A stretch of 64,000 bases of DNA from Tellurirhabdus bombi (GCF_021484805.1 NZ_CP090557.1:918501-982500); one strand, 5' to 3'. Shown: positions 26,992 through 35,530, numbered from the stretch's first letter. A program made the numbers and translations. Notes: generated by a model not told the origin, from the sequence alone.

Positions 26992-27363
26992 TTAAACGCG
27001 TGGGGGGCGGAAAAAGTCAATGGAGGGTGAAATGTAGGGCCGTTGCTGGTAAGCAAAGCGGACTGGCTCAACCCGAATCTCAACCGGAAGTGGAAAGGAA
27101 ACCCGAAAAACGGTGGGGGCAGTGAAAACAGCTATTTCCACCAATCGTTCCCAGCCAGCCGTTTCCTGCTGCTTCTCGGCGGCAGCCATTTTCTTGGCTA
27201 ACACGCATTTCCCGTCGCAGTGCAATTGGGGACGACTGCGGTTAACGCAGAGCGTGCGGGCAATTTCCGGTTGGTAAAGCTTGAACCAGGCCAGTACTAC
27301 CAGTCGCCCGCTGTTCTGAAACAGCAGCAAGGCGAGCAGAAAGTAAACCATGACCTTTTTCAT
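26992..27363 (-). CDS. Small membrane/exported protein with Cys-Cys-x3-Cys motif, upstream of TonB receptor
   Basis: A 123-residue protein with one N-terminal hydrophobic segment (VMVYFLLALLLFQNSG) and, soon after, Cys39, His48, Cys49 and Cys53 (TLCVNRSRPQLHCDGKC). This kind of small protein, with a C-x(9)-C-x-G-K-C layout, is one I recall next to TonB receptors in Bacteroidota; its function is not established. Cysteines plus histidine suggest metal or haem handling at the cell envelope. First gene of the operon with the receptor and the Asp-box protein. Confidence 0.65.
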   Translation of the reverse strand: MKKVMVYFLLALLLFQNSGRLVVLAWFKLYQPEIARTLCVNRSRPQLHCDGKCVLAKKMAAAEKQQETAGWERLVEIAVFTAPTVFRVSFPLPVEIRVEPVRFAYQQRPYISPSIDFFRPPRV

Positions 27364-27384
27364 GCGCGATTGATTATATCAGCG

Positions 27385-27392
27385 CAAAAGTA
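27385..27392 (-). promoter_or_regulatory. -7 box for the small-Cys-protein/TonB operon
   Basis: TACTTTTG on the minus strand (27392-27385) matches TAnnTTTG, 21 nt before the ATG. No -33 TTG at the right distance. Confidence 0.4.
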
Positions 27393-27468
27393 GACCAGCA
27401 ATTTTAGAGAAGCTACTATTTGGGTATTTATCTGCGGGCATTTTTGTTAACAATACGGCTATTTTCTG

Positions 27469-28356
27469 TTACTGTACGGGCAACAAAACCTTCAATTTTC
27501 CGGGCAAAATGACCGCTTCCACTTCCTTGATACGGCCCCGGTATTCGCCATCGATCTGAAAATAAGCCTTTTTCTTGGTTTCGATGTGGATGGATGTAGC
27601 GGGAATGATTTCAATCTTTTTATTATCGAAAGGCCGGAATCGCCAGAACATCTTCAGGAACTCCCAGAACGCAATCTGCCGCATGACGACTACTTCAAAC
27701 AAGCCATCCTGCGGATTTCCGTCGGGGTTGATAATGGCACCTGTTCCGTACATCCGGGCGTTAGCCAGCACAATCATAAAGGCAGCCCGGTTAATGACTT
27801 TATTTTCGGTTTTAATGCGTACGTGCAACAGGCGTCTCCGCAGCAGAACCCGCAAAACGCCGCGCGCGTAGCCTAATTTACCCCGCCATTTATTGACCTG
27901 ATAATATTTAACCAATTGGGCATTCAGCCCGATATCGCTCAGGTGCAGGCAAATATCCTTGCCGTTGATTTGAATCACGTCAATGGGTTGAGGCATCCCG
28001 TGCAACAGCACATCCAGGGCGGCTTCCGGCTCTTCCGACAAACCAAGTTCGCGAGCCATGCCGTTGGCCGAGCCCGCTGGCAAGATTCCCAGCGGAATTT
28101 CTTTTTCCAGAATCTGCTCAGCAACCAGTTTAATGGTTCCGTCTCCGCCCACGGCAACAATGCGGTCTGGCTGATTCTTACGAATGCATTCCTGAATTTT
28201 CTCTTCGTCATTCTCACCGTTCAGAGTTAGAAAATCAATCTGATGCGGCGTCTCCTGAAAATAAGCTTGAATATTGTTGTTCCAATCATCTTTTGTTTTG
28301 CCACCTGATACGGGATTGATGACAAACAAAAAGTTTAACTTATTCTCAGATTGCAT
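27469..28356 (-). CDS. Diacylglycerol kinase-family lipid kinase (YegS/DagK type)
   Basis: A 295-residue soluble lipid kinase. FVINPVSGGKTKDDW starts the catalytic domain, IVAVGGDGTIKLVAEQIL is the conserved GGDGT nucleotide loop, and GILPAGSANGMAREL continues the active site. The C-terminal domain has a beta-rich fold with DGLFEVVV. The likely reaction is ATP-dependent phosphorylation of diacylglycerol or a similar lipid. The start at 28356 is the ATG nearest the domain. The divergent neighbour is a phosphatidate phosphatase-like protein. Confidence 0.87.
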   Translation of the reverse strand: MQSENKLNFLFVINPVSGGKTKDDWNNNIQAYFQETPHQIDFLTLNGENDEEKIQECIRKNQPDRIVAVGGDGTIKLVAEQILEKEIPLGILPAGSANGMARELGLSEEPEAALDVLLHGMPQPIDVIQINGKDICLHLSDIGLNAQLVKYYQVNKWRGKLGYARGVLRVLLRRRLLHVRIKTENKVINRAAFMIVLANARMYGTGAIINPDGNPQDGLFEVVVMRQIAFWEFLKMFWRFRPFDNKKIEIIPATSIHIETKKKAYFQIDGEYRGRIKEVEAVILPGKLKVLLPVQ

Positions 28357-28432
28357 AGTTAATGAACATATAGAGAGGAGTACACTTACCAAACCAAGTC
28401 CTCCTGTGTTTGTTCCAGGAAATCAGCAAAGA

Positions 28433-29479
28433 ATGAGTAACAATACATCTTTGGGGCAGAAGTTTCTGACATGGCTGCGGGTAACCAATCAACCCGTTGT
28501 GAAAGTCTACCGGGGTTACGGCCACGCTAATCAGGCGATCATTTATGGCCACGTGTTGCATCATAGCCCGTTACCACGCCAAAAGTACCGCGATTCAGTG
28601 GCGGCCAATACGCTTGGCCTGCTGCGCATGTTTTTTGTCCGTCCTTATGTGGGCGCTAAAGTTCGCCTGGCCAATAATCCGGCGGTTCACACGACCACAG
28701 AAACGGATGGTTTTTTTAAGTTGGAATGGACCCCTGAACAACCTTTAGCACCGGGTTGGCATCCCATCCGCGTAGAATTGAGCATGGACAATGAACCTCC
28801 CGTTTGGGGTGAAGGCCAGTTGTTTGTGCCGCACCCAACGCAATATGGCTGCATTTCCGACATCGACGATACTTTTTTGATTTCTCATTCTTCAAATTTG
28901 CGGAAGCGGTTGCGCCTCTTACTAACCGAAAACGCCCGCACCCGTGACGCCTTTGCCGATGTAGTCGACCATTACCGGCTGCTTACGCACGCCGGAACCA
29001 TTCCGCACGCACCCAATCCGTTCTTTTACGTATCCAGCAGCGAATGGAATTTGTATGATTACCTGATTGAATTTTCGAATACCAATGGCTTGCCGATGGG
29101 GGTTTATTTACTGAGCCAAATCAAGCGGCTACCGGAAGTTTTTAAGACCGGACAGGGCAAACACATGACAAAATTCATGCGAATCGTTCGTGTTCTGGAT
29201 GCTTATCCAAAGCTTCGTTTTATTCTTTTAGGTGATGATACACAGGAAGATCCAGATATTTACGCTTCGGTTGTATCGCATTTTCCGCAGCAGATTGTCT
29301 GTGTTTATCTCCGGCAGGTAGAACCTAGAAAACAGGAAAAAACAAGATTCACTGTCCAGAAAATCCAGGATGCGGGCGTTCCATGCTGCTATTTCCGGGA
29401 CAGCGCCGAGGCGATCCGGCATACCAAAGAAATTGGCTTGTTACCGACTGAGGATGCGAATAATCAGTTTGGCAGCTGA
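28433..29479 (+). CDS. App1-type phosphatidate phosphatase domain protein
   Basis: A 348-residue protein with the App1 catalytic domain in its second half: GCISDIDDTFLIS carries the DxDxT haloacid-dehalogenase motif, and FILLGDDTQEDPDIYASV the later acidic motif. The N-terminal half has a beta-rich region (VYRGYGHANQAIIYGHVL, TTETDGFFKLEW). Yeast App1 turns phosphatidate into diacylglycerol. I infer the same chemistry here. Longer in-frame extensions from 28274 run into the divergent kinase gene, so the ATG at 28433 is preferred. Confidence 0.83.
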   Translation: MSNNTSLGQKFLTWLRVTNQPVVKVYRGYGHANQAIIYGHVLHHSPLPRQKYRDSVAANTLGLLRMFFVRPYVGAKVRLANNPAVHTTTETDGFFKLEWTPEQPLAPGWHPIRVELSMDNEPPVWGEGQLFVPHPTQYGCISDIDDTFLISHSSNLRKRLRLLLTENARTRDAFADVVDHYRLLTHAGTIPHAPNPFFYVSSSEWNLYDYLIEFSNTNGLPMGVYLLSQIKRLPEVFKTGQGKHMTKFMRIVRVLDAYPKLRFILLGDDTQEDPDIYASVVSHFPQQIVCVYLRQVEPRKQEKTRFTVQKIQDAGVPCCYFRDSAEAIRHTKEIGLLPTEDANNQFGS

Positions 29480-29511
29480 CGGCCATCATGAGCACAGCCA
29501 AGTAGGGAAGC

Positions 29512-29519
29512 TACCTTTG
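29512..29519 (+). promoter_or_regulatory. -7 box upstream of the small membrane protein
   Basis: TACCTTTG matches TAnnTTTG, 30 nt before the ATG at 29549. No matching -33 element. Confidence 0.4.
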
Positions 29520-29548
29520 TATCAGATAAGACAAACAATTGATACACA

Positions 29549-29878
29549 ATGGCAACCCTTTCGCATTCAACGACTTTATACAGTGAGCCTACCAACTGGC
29601 TCGCCCGATATAACCAATTTGTAGAAGATGCTGAATTTAACCGCGTAGGTTGGTCAGTGTCGGCGCTCATGATGCAAGGCTGTATTCTATCACCCATACT
29701 TCTGCTCACTATGGCTTACATGGGTGGTGGCGACTGGCAATTCCTAGCTTCCATGTTCTGCTTTTTGTTGGTGCTTATTCCGATTCTGTCAGCGCAAAAA
29801 GTAAAGTATATTTTCGGTGGCTTTTACATCAGCTTCCTTGTTCACCTGTTAGTCATTGCCGGTAACGTATTTTTATAA
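29549..29878 (+). CDS. Small membrane protein of unknown function
   Basis: 109 residues with three predicted membrane segments (SVSALMMQGCILSPILLLTMAYM, WQFLASMFCFLLVLIPIL, FGGFYISFLVHLLVIAGNVF) and a soluble N-terminus of about 35 residues. No family is recognised. The gene has its own -7 box and a perfect terminator after the stop, so it is a single-gene unit. Confidence 0.65.
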   Translation: MATLSHSTTLYSEPTNWLARYNQFVEDAEFNRVGWSVSALMMQGCILSPILLLTMAYMGGGDWQFLASMFCFLLVLIPILSAQKVKYIFGGFYISFLVHLLVIAGNVFL

Positions 29879-29890
29879 ATCCTTACTTTC

Positions 29891-29919
29891 AGCCTGGTTG
29901 ACGCGCAACCAGGCTTTTT
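29891..29919 (+). terminator. Terminator after the small membrane protein
   Basis: AGCCTGGTTG-ACGCG-CAACCAGGCT followed by TTTT. The next gene on the minus strand ends 8 nt later. Confidence 0.85.
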
Positions 29920-29927
29920 GGCGTTTT

Positions 29928-30761
29928 TCAGCGCGCGAATTTCAGTATTTTTCCTTTCTCTTTTTTACTCCCCGCTTCGGTCGCAATGTACAAATCGCCT
30001 TCGGGCGAAAAACAGATTCCTTCCGGCTGGGGCAGCAATTTCTCGTCCAGTGGCGCAGAAGCTTTGATGCGGCCTTTCCGATCCGTAATCAGCACGCGTT
30101 TTCCCGTTGAGGTTAGCCAGTAAACATCCCCTGATTGCGGGTGCACCGCAATTCCCGACGGTTTGAATGATTTTGGTGTAATGCCCGCTTCTTCCAATTG
30201 CTCATTTTTCAGCACTATTTCCTTTAGCATGTATTGGTCTTTGATGTGAAACGAGTAAACAACCTTCTCGTTTTTGCGCTCACTCTCCTTCACGGCCAGC
30301 AACAAACGGCCAGACTTAGGCTCATAGCCCAAGCCCTCAAATTCTATTTTTCCGGGCAAATCAGTGGGTGTACGTCCAATTTCTTTACTGCCAGGCTTGA
30401 AGCGAAATAAGTCGCCATTGCTTTTCAAGGCATAGATTTGGCCATCAACGTACTCAATTCCCTCGTAGTCGCCGTACCCACCAAAACCATACGACTCTGT
30501 CACTTTCTTTTTGGCCAAATCGAACACAAACGCTTCGGCCTCTTCATCCTGAATACAAAGCAGCTTATTTTTTTTGTACCAGGATAAGCCCGAGATCTCG
30601 GCCAGTTCTTTGGGTAGCGTATAGGTTTCTGTAGGCGCGTCTAGTGAATAGGGCACTTTTTCTAGCACGACAGGTGGGTTATTCTCAGCGACCTGATCCG
30701 CTTTTTTCGTATTGCAGCTCGTTAACCAAAGACAGGCTAAGGCAAAAATCCATTTATTCAT
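29928..30761 (-). CDS. SdiA-regulated-type beta-propeller lipoprotein
   Basis: 277 residues. The signal ends in a lipobox (LWLTSC, Cys16), so it is probably lipid-anchored. The remainder matches the SdiA-regulated family: LPKELAEISGLSWYKKNKLLCI, YGDYEGIEYVDGQIYALKS, KIEFEGLGYEPKSGRLLLAVK, and KPSGIAVHPQSGDVYWL, i.e. repeated propeller blades. The function of the family is not settled, and no enzyme residues stand out. It lies convergent to the small membrane protein gene. Confidence 0.82.
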   Translation of the reverse strand: MNKWIFALACLWLTSCNTKKADQVAENNPPVVLEKVPYSLDAPTETYTLPKELAEISGLSWYKKNKLLCIQDEEAEAFVFDLAKKKVTESYGFGGYGDYEGIEYVDGQIYALKSNGDLFRFKPGSKEIGRTPTDLPGKIEFEGLGYEPKSGRLLLAVKESERKNEKVVYSFHIKDQYMLKEIVLKNEQLEEAGITPKSFKPSGIAVHPQSGDVYWLTSTGKRVLITDRKGRIKASAPLDEKLLPQPEGICFSPEGDLYIATEAGSKKEKGKILKFAR

Positions 30762-30934
30762 ATAATTTATTTAGTGCCGTAAAATAGATAGAATATTTTG
30801 CAAGAATCATGCTCAGCAACGTATATACGTCAAAATGGGCCACTTTTGCTCTATTCAGACAAAACATTAGTCCGAAAGTTATTCACTTTCAAAAGGTTGA
30901 CAACCTATAAATGACAGCCATTTAGCGGCAAGTA

Positions 30935-30966
30935 TTGTGAAGGAAAAGTTATTTCATTTATTTTTG
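30935..30966 (+). promoter_or_regulatory. Promoter of a short intergenic transcript
   Basis: TTG at 30935-30937, 21-nt spacer, TATTTTTG at 30959-30966. No long coding frame follows, but an intrinsic terminator does, at 31003-31031. Confidence 0.5.
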
Positions 30967-30972
30967 TGTTAA

Positions 30973-31031
30973 GTTTTTCATAACGTTGAGTAAATATGAC
31001 AGCCCTAGCCTCTGGTTAGGGTTTTGTTTTT
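30973..31031 (+). ncRNA. Candidate small RNA between SdiA-type and aldehyde dehydrogenase genes
   Basis: A predicted promoter and a terminator bracket about 60 nt. The only frame inside is ATG...TAG for seven residues (MTALASG). It may be an orphan small RNA or a leader peptide-like transcript. It lies in the 351-nt gap between minus-strand genes and is read from the plus strand. Confidence 0.3.
31003..31031 (+). terminator. Intrinsic terminator of the short transcript
   Basis: CCCTAGCC-TCT-GGTTAGGG stem (one G-U pair) followed by TTTTGTTTTT. Confidence 0.7.
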
Positions 31032-31063
31032 CAGCTCGTTATCAGCTTCGATTTTCCGTTTAT

Positions 31064-31120
31064 CGCAATAAAATCAAAAGGGCCATCACTACTCGTGATG
31101 GCCCTTTTGATTTTATTGCG
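31064..31120 (-). terminator. Long perfect inverted repeat at the 3' end of the aldehyde dehydrogenase gene
   Basis: 26-nt arms separated by 5 nt. The right arm includes the stop codon and last codons of the aldehyde dehydrogenase gene. AAAAGGGCCATCAC / GTGATGGCCCTTTT forms the core, giving A/T-rich flanks in both directions, so termination is likely on the minus strand and possible on the plus. Confidence 0.75.
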
Positions 31121-32645
31121 CCATTTTGCCATCCCATAGACGCCAGATTCCCAGCGGATTACCCGCCTTGAGTTCATCGGGCAGAAGCGCTTCTGGAAAG
31201 TTCTGGTAACACACGGGCCGGGCAAACCGCCGGATCGCGTTGGTTCCTACCGACGTGCTTCGCGAATCGGTCGTGGCCGGGAAAGGCCCCCCGTGGGTCA
31301 TGGCATGGCTCACTTCCACGCCCGTTGGGAAACCATTGATAATCAACCGCCCTACTTTCTGCTCCAGAATTTCCAGCAAATCGGCGTATTCTTCCAGTTC
31401 TTCCGGCGTTCCGTAAACCGTAGCGGTCAGGTGACCTTCCAGATTCGTAGCTACTTTAAGCATTTCGTCCCGCGTATCGGCAACGACCATCAGGCTACTC
31501 GGCCCGAACACTTCATCCTCCAGATCCGGGCTTTCGATGAAGACATCAGCCGTAGTGGATAAAAGCGTAGGCGTTCCGTGCGAAAAGCCATCAACCAACG
31601 TCTCTGAAGTTCCTGCGACAATCACTCGCGAAACGCCGTTCAATTTCTCAACACCGCTGCTGTACGCCTGGAAAATGCCCTGCGTCAGCATCGGAACCGG
31701 TTTCGTGTTTTTTATGGCCAGACGCGCCTGGCTGATAAACGCATCGCCACCGTCGGATTGCTTAATTACGGCAATACCGGGGTTGGTGCAGAATTGACCG
31801 GCTCCCAGCGTCACTGAATCCACGTACGACTGCGCCAGACTCAGCCCTTTTTCTTTCAGTATTTGCGGCAAAAAGAAAACCGGGTTCGTGCTGCCCATTT
31901 CTGCATAAACAGGAATAGGCTCAATTCGCCGAACAGCCGCGTCATAGATGGCTTTCCCGCCCCGGAAAGAGCCGGTAAAACCAATGGCTTTGATGGCTGG
32001 ATGCTGCACAATGGCCATGCCTACGTCGATGCCACGACCACCTACCAATTGAAAAACGCCTTCGGGCAAACCGCTGGCTTCGACCGCTTTGCGAATCGCT
32101 TTCCCGACCAAATCAGACGTGCCTGGGTGAGCAGGGTGTGCCTTGACAACCACCGTACAGCCCGAGGCCAAGGCCGACGCCGTATCTCCACCAGCAACCG
32201 AAAACGCCAACGGAAAATTACTCGCTCCGAATATACCCACGGGTCCCAATGGAATCAGCATCTGACGCAGATCCACCCGAGGCAGCGGCTGGCGTTCGGG
32301 AAGAGCCGGATCAATGCGGGCATCTACCCACGATCCTTCACGGACATACTCCGCAAAAAGCCGCAATTGCCCAACGGTCCGGCCCCGCTCACCCGTCAGG
32401 CGCGGCAAAGGCAGGCCCGTTTCGAGGTGTGCACGCTCCAAAAGTTCGTCGCCCAAGGCTACAATTTCGTCGGCAATGCGTTCCAGAAAGGCCGCTTTGT
32501 CGGCACCCGATAGTTTGCGATAGGTCTTGAAGGCTTTAGCCGCCTGGACACAGGCCTGATTAACTTCTTCTGTACTAGACTCGTAGAAATCCCCGACTAA
32601 CGTTTCGCCGGTGGCGGGATTAATTGCTTGGAAGGTATTTTGCAT
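31113..32645 (-). CDS. Aldehyde dehydrogenase, alpha-ketoglutaric semialdehyde dehydrogenase type
   Basis: 510 residues. GIFGASNFPLAFSVAGGDTASAL and KAHPAHPGTS form the substrate and cofactor area; catalytic Glu is in YAEMGSTNPVFFLP and catalytic Cys in GAGQFCTNPG. FGPSSLMVVAD is a later motif. The closest match by eye is the NADP-dependent dioxovalerate/KGSA branch that oxidises the semialdehyde to 2-oxoglutarate. The FAH-family gene upstream could make that semialdehyde. The start at 32645 (MQNTFQAINPATG) suits the family. Confidence 0.85.
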   Translation of the reverse strand: MQNTFQAINPATGETLVGDFYESSTEEVNQACVQAAKAFKTYRKLSGADKAAFLERIADEIVALGDELLERAHLETGLPLPRLTGERGRTVGQLRLFAEYVREGSWVDARIDPALPERQPLPRVDLRQMLIPLGPVGIFGASNFPLAFSVAGGDTASALASGCTVVVKAHPAHPGTSDLVGKAIRKAVEASGLPEGVFQLVGGRGIDVGMAIVQHPAIKAIGFTGSFRGGKAIYDAAVRRIEPIPVYAEMGSTNPVFFLPQILKEKGLSLAQSYVDSVTLGAGQFCTNPGIAVIKQSDGGDAFISQARLAIKNTKPVPMLTQGIFQAYSSGVEKLNGVSRVIVAGTSETLVDGFSHGTPTLLSTTADVFIESPDLEDEVFGPSSLMVVADTRDEMLKVATNLEGHLTATVYGTPEELEEYADLLEILEQKVGRLIINGFPTGVEVSHAMTHGGPFPATTDSRSTSVGTNAIRRFARPVCYQNFPEALLPDELKAGNPLGIWRLWDGKMAQ

Positions 32646-32721
32646 AATGTTCACAGACAACGACACAAGCGAAGTGCCAGGGGCAAGCCCGTTTGAGGTG
32701 CCCTACTTATGTCTTTTATTT

Positions 32722-33582
32722 TTAACGTTCAACTCGATTAATCAACGTTCCGATTCCCTCAATAGTTATCGAAACTTCGTCGCCCACGGCTAACGTAAAG
32801 TCATCCGGCGGCACAATTCCGGTTCCGGTCATCAGGTAACAACCGTACGGAAAGGTGCACTCACGGTACAGAAAAGAAGCTAATTCATCGTGCTTCCGCT
32901 TCATGCGGTTGATGGCTATCTCATCACCAAAAACCTGTTTTTCAACCCGTTGAATCTCGATCCGAATCTTAGTTTCCGGCGACAGCGGCTTCTCTGGTAC
33001 ATAAAGGCAAGGCCCAATGGCAGCACTTCCGTCGTAGGTTTTTGCCTGGGGTAAGTACAACGGATTTTCGCCTTCAATATCCCGAGAACTCATGTCATTC
33101 CCAACCGTATACCCAACAATTTTGCCGCTTGAGGTAATAAAAAGCGTCAATTCAGGCTCAGGTACGTTCCATTGTGAATCTTTGCGAATCCGAACGGCAC
33201 CACCCGACCCAACGGCCCGGGCGGCAGTCGATTTAAAAAAAAGCTCCGGTCGATCCGCATCATACACCCTGGCGTAAAAGTCGCCTCCCCCCGCATCCTT
33301 GGACTCCTCAATTCGGGCTTCCCGGCTGCGCAGGTAGGTTACACCCGACGCCCAGATTTCCTGTTGACCAATCGGAGCCAGCAAATCGGTCTGAATCCAC
33401 TCGGCATATTCGTCAGCCGCCCGCGTCGACAGCACTTCGCGTTGCAGAAATTCGTACAACCCATCCTGGTTGACCAAATAATCCCAATCGTCGCTGGGAG
33501 CTCGGTAATAGCGCTCCGATCCGGAATTTTGTCCGGGATCGTGCTCAACAATAATGCCTTTTCGGGTTCGGTAGAGTTTCAT
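32722..33582 (-). CDS. Fumarylacetoacetate hydrolase-family protein, possibly 2-keto-3-deoxy-pentonate dehydratase
   Basis: 286 residues with the FAH C-terminal domain. [25 protein letters not shown] holds the metal-binding Glu pair, and [30 protein letters not shown] follows the fold. FAH-family enzymes include the dehydratase that turns 2-keto-3-deoxy-arabinonate into alpha-ketoglutaric semialdehyde. Adjacent to the KGSADH-type gene (76 nt apart, same strand), that reaction is the best guess. Other FAH reactions, such as fumarylacetoacetate cleavage, cannot be excluded. Confidence 0.8.
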   Translation of the reverse strand: MKLYRTRKGIIVEHDPGQNSGSERYYRAPSDDWDYLVNQDGLYEFLQREVLSTRAADEYAEWIQTDLLAPIGQQEIWASGVTYLRSREARIEESKDAGGGDFYARVYDADRPELFFKSTAARAVGSGGAVRIRKDSQWNVPEPELTLFITSSGKIVGYTVGNDMSSRDIEGENPLYLPQAKTYDGSAAIGPCLYVPEKPLSPETKIRIEIQRVEKQVFGDEIAINRMKRKHDELASFLYRECTFPYGCYLMTGTGIVPPDDFTLAVGDEVSITIEGIGTLINRVER

Positions 33583-33611
33583 GAACTAGAGGTGGAAAGG
33601 TTCAATTTGGC

Positions 33612-33660
33612 AGCAAAGTAACAAAATGATTATTTCTATTGCGCACTTTGTTACTTTGCT
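33612..33660. repeat. 14-bp inverted repeat between divergent FAH and recO genes
   Basis: Arms AGCAAAGTAACAAA (33612-33625) and TTTGTTACTTTGCT (33647-33660), 21 nt apart, midway between the two start codons. The TTACTTTG parts resemble -7 boxes in both directions. Confidence 0.55.
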
Positions 33661-33686
33661 ATCTGACTGCTTTGCTTCTTACTAAA

Positions 33687-34379
33687 ATGCTGCATAAAAC
33701 CCGAGGTATTGTTTTGAGCTATATCCGTTACCGCGAAACGTCCATCATTGTCCGCGTGTATACTGAAGAATTTGGCTTACAAAGTTATCTGGTCAATAGT
33801 GTCCGGTCGTCGAAGAGTAAATCGAACCGGATTGCCCTGTTTCAGCCCCTGACGCTGCTAGATATGGTGGTTTACTACAAACCAGATCGCGATTTGCATC
33901 GGCTCTCGGAAGTGAAGACCAACTATCCATTCCAGCACATTCCGTTTGAGGTAGCAAAATCCAGCATGGCGCTCTTTGTCAGCGAGATGCTAACCAAGAC
34001 ATTAAAAGAAGAAGCCAGCAATCCGGCCTTGTTCCACTTTCTGGAAACAACCATTCTTTTCCTAGAACAGGCCCAGACGGATTATGAGAATTTCCATATT
34101 GTTTTTCTGCTCAAACTGGCCGCTTACCTCGGCTTTGTTCCGTCGAATGCCAAAGAGTTTGAAGACCAATTACGAGAAAACAACTATCCTTTTCTGCCCG
34201 ATCAGGATACCGAAACGGCTTTGAACGCCTTTCTGCGGCAGCCCATTGGGAGTCCGGTTAAAATTACCCGGGCGATTCGGAATGAATTACTGGATGCTAT
34301 AGTGGCTTTTTACGGCATCCATATTGATGGGATCGGCGAAATTAAATCGCTTTCGGTGCTGCGGGAGGTTTTGGGGTAA
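33687..34379 (+). CDS. recO: DNA repair protein RecO
   Basis: 230 residues. N-terminal OB fold (LHKTRGIVLSYIRYRETSIIVRVYTEEFG) and helical C-terminal part. RecO anneals single strands and helps RecR load RecA. The Bacteroidota form often lacks the C-terminal zinc finger, and no Cys cluster is seen here. The start at 33687 is the ATG that opens the OB fold; the longer frame begins at a non-ATG codon. Confidence 0.92.
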   Translation: MLHKTRGIVLSYIRYRETSIIVRVYTEEFGLQSYLVNSVRSSKSKSNRIALFQPLTLLDMVVYYKPDRDLHRLSEVKTNYPFQHIPFEVAKSSMALFVSEMLTKTLKEEASNPALFHFLETTILFLEQAQTDYENFHIVFLLKLAAYLGFVPSNAKEFEDQLRENNYPFLPDQDTETALNAFLRQPIGSPVKITRAIRNELLDAIVAFYGIHIDGIGEIKSLSVLREVLG

Positions 34380-34390
34380 TGGGGACAAAC

Positions 34391-34753
34391 CTAGCTATCG
34401 CGGTGTACGGTTCCCGGCGAAAAAGCGGGCAGGCAAATGGCCATGTATTCGGCACCGCCTGCTTCAGGGCTACTGTAGCGCACCCATTCGCCAGGATGAG
34501 TTACAACGGCCTGTCCAGCACGCACGTCCATTATTCCTCCTTCGTATTCCACCCGCACCAGCCCTTTTAGCACAACGGTTATTTCTTCAAACTCCGGACG
34601 CTGGCCGGGTTCCTCCCACCCTTCCGGCGACACCATGCGGGCCACGCTAACCGCTGAATGCTGGCTATTTACGCGACCTGCGTATTCTTCAATGCGTTTA
34701 GGCTTATTGCCCGCCGCTTCAATAACAGATGGTTGCTCAATTAAGGTAGGCAT
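34391..34753 (-). CDS. Small cupin-domain protein
   Basis: 120 residues with one cupin fold: PGQRPEFEEITVVLKGLVRVEYEGG and AGQAVVTHPGEWVRYSSPE. The usual first cupin motif G(x)5HxH is changed (GQRPEFEE), with one His left in THPGEWVRY, so metal binding is uncertain. The substrate is unknown. It is convergent with recO (11 nt apart) and same-strand with lptB (34 nt). Confidence 0.75.
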   Translation of the reverse strand: MPTLIEQPSVIEAAGNKPKRIEEYAGRVNSQHSAVSVARMVSPEGWEEPGQRPEFEEITVVLKGLVRVEYEGGIMDVRAGQAVVTHPGEWVRYSSPEAGGAEYMAICLPAFSPGTVHRDS

Positions 34754-34787
34754 ATCGATATAAATAACCCCGCGGGAGACGAGACTT

Positions 34788-35519
34788 TCAGATTTTACGC
34801 TTCAGTTCAAAATTCTGACCGAGGTAAACCCGCCGAACCTGTTCGTCATTGGCCAGATCTTCGGCAGAGCCTTGCTTTAGAATTTTACCTTCAAACAACA
34901 GGTACGCCCGGTCAGTGATGGAAAGCGTTTCGTTTACGTTGTGGTCGGTAATCAAGATTCCGATATTTTTATGCTTCAGCTTCGCCACAATGCTTTGGAT
35001 ATCTTCCACCGCAATGGGATCTACCCCGGCAAAAGGCTCATCAAGCAGAATAAATTTTGGATCAACGGCCAACGCCCGGGCAATTTCCGTCCGTCGCCGC
35101 TCCCCCCCAGACAAAACCTTGCCCAAGTTCTTCCGAACGTGAGTCAGGCTAAATTCTTCGAGGAGTTCTTCCATTTTTTCTTTCCGATGCTGCCGCGACA
35201 AATCGGTCATTTCCAGCACGGCAAGTACGTTCTCCTCTACCGACAAATCCCGAAAAACCGACGCCTCCTGCGCCAGATAACCCACACCAAGGCGCGCACG
35301 CTTGTACATGGGCAGATCGGTTACGTCCGTCGTGTCGATGTAAACCTTGCCGCTGTTCGGCTTTATCAGCCCTACCGCCATGTAAAACGATGTGGTTTTA
35401 CCAGCTCCGTTCGGACCTAGCAAACCTACAATTTCCCCCTGTTCAACCTGATACGACACGTTGTCATTTACCAGCCGGGAGCCATATTTTTTGATTAAAT
35501 TTTCAGTTCGTAGTATCAT
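34788..35519 (-). CDS. lptB: LPS export ABC transporter ATP-binding protein LptB
   Basis: 243 residues: [20 protein letters not shown] (Walker A), [18 protein letters not shown] (Q-loop region), [16 protein letters not shown] (signature), [20 protein letters not shown] (Walker B), [14 protein letters not shown] (H-loop). The DHNV and FAGVDP motifs are LptB-specific. It drives lipopolysaccharide transport via LptFG. It starts 11 nt after recJ. The long frame at 35534 starts at TTG and would overlap recJ; the ATG at 35519 is preferred. Confidence 0.94.
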   Translation of the reverse strand: MILRTENLIKKYGSRLVNDNVSYQVEQGEIVGLLGPNGAGKTTSFYMAVGLIKPNSGKVYIDTTDVTDLPMYKRARLGVGYLAQEASVFRDLSVEENVLAVLEMTDLSRQHRKEKMEELLEEFSLTHVRKNLGKVLSGGERRRTEIARALAVDPKFILLDEPFAGVDPIAVEDIQSIVAKLKHKNIGILITDHNVNETLSITDRAYLLFEGKILKQGSAEDLANDEQVRRVYLGQNFELKRKI

Positions 35520-35530
35520 AAGAAGCGGTA

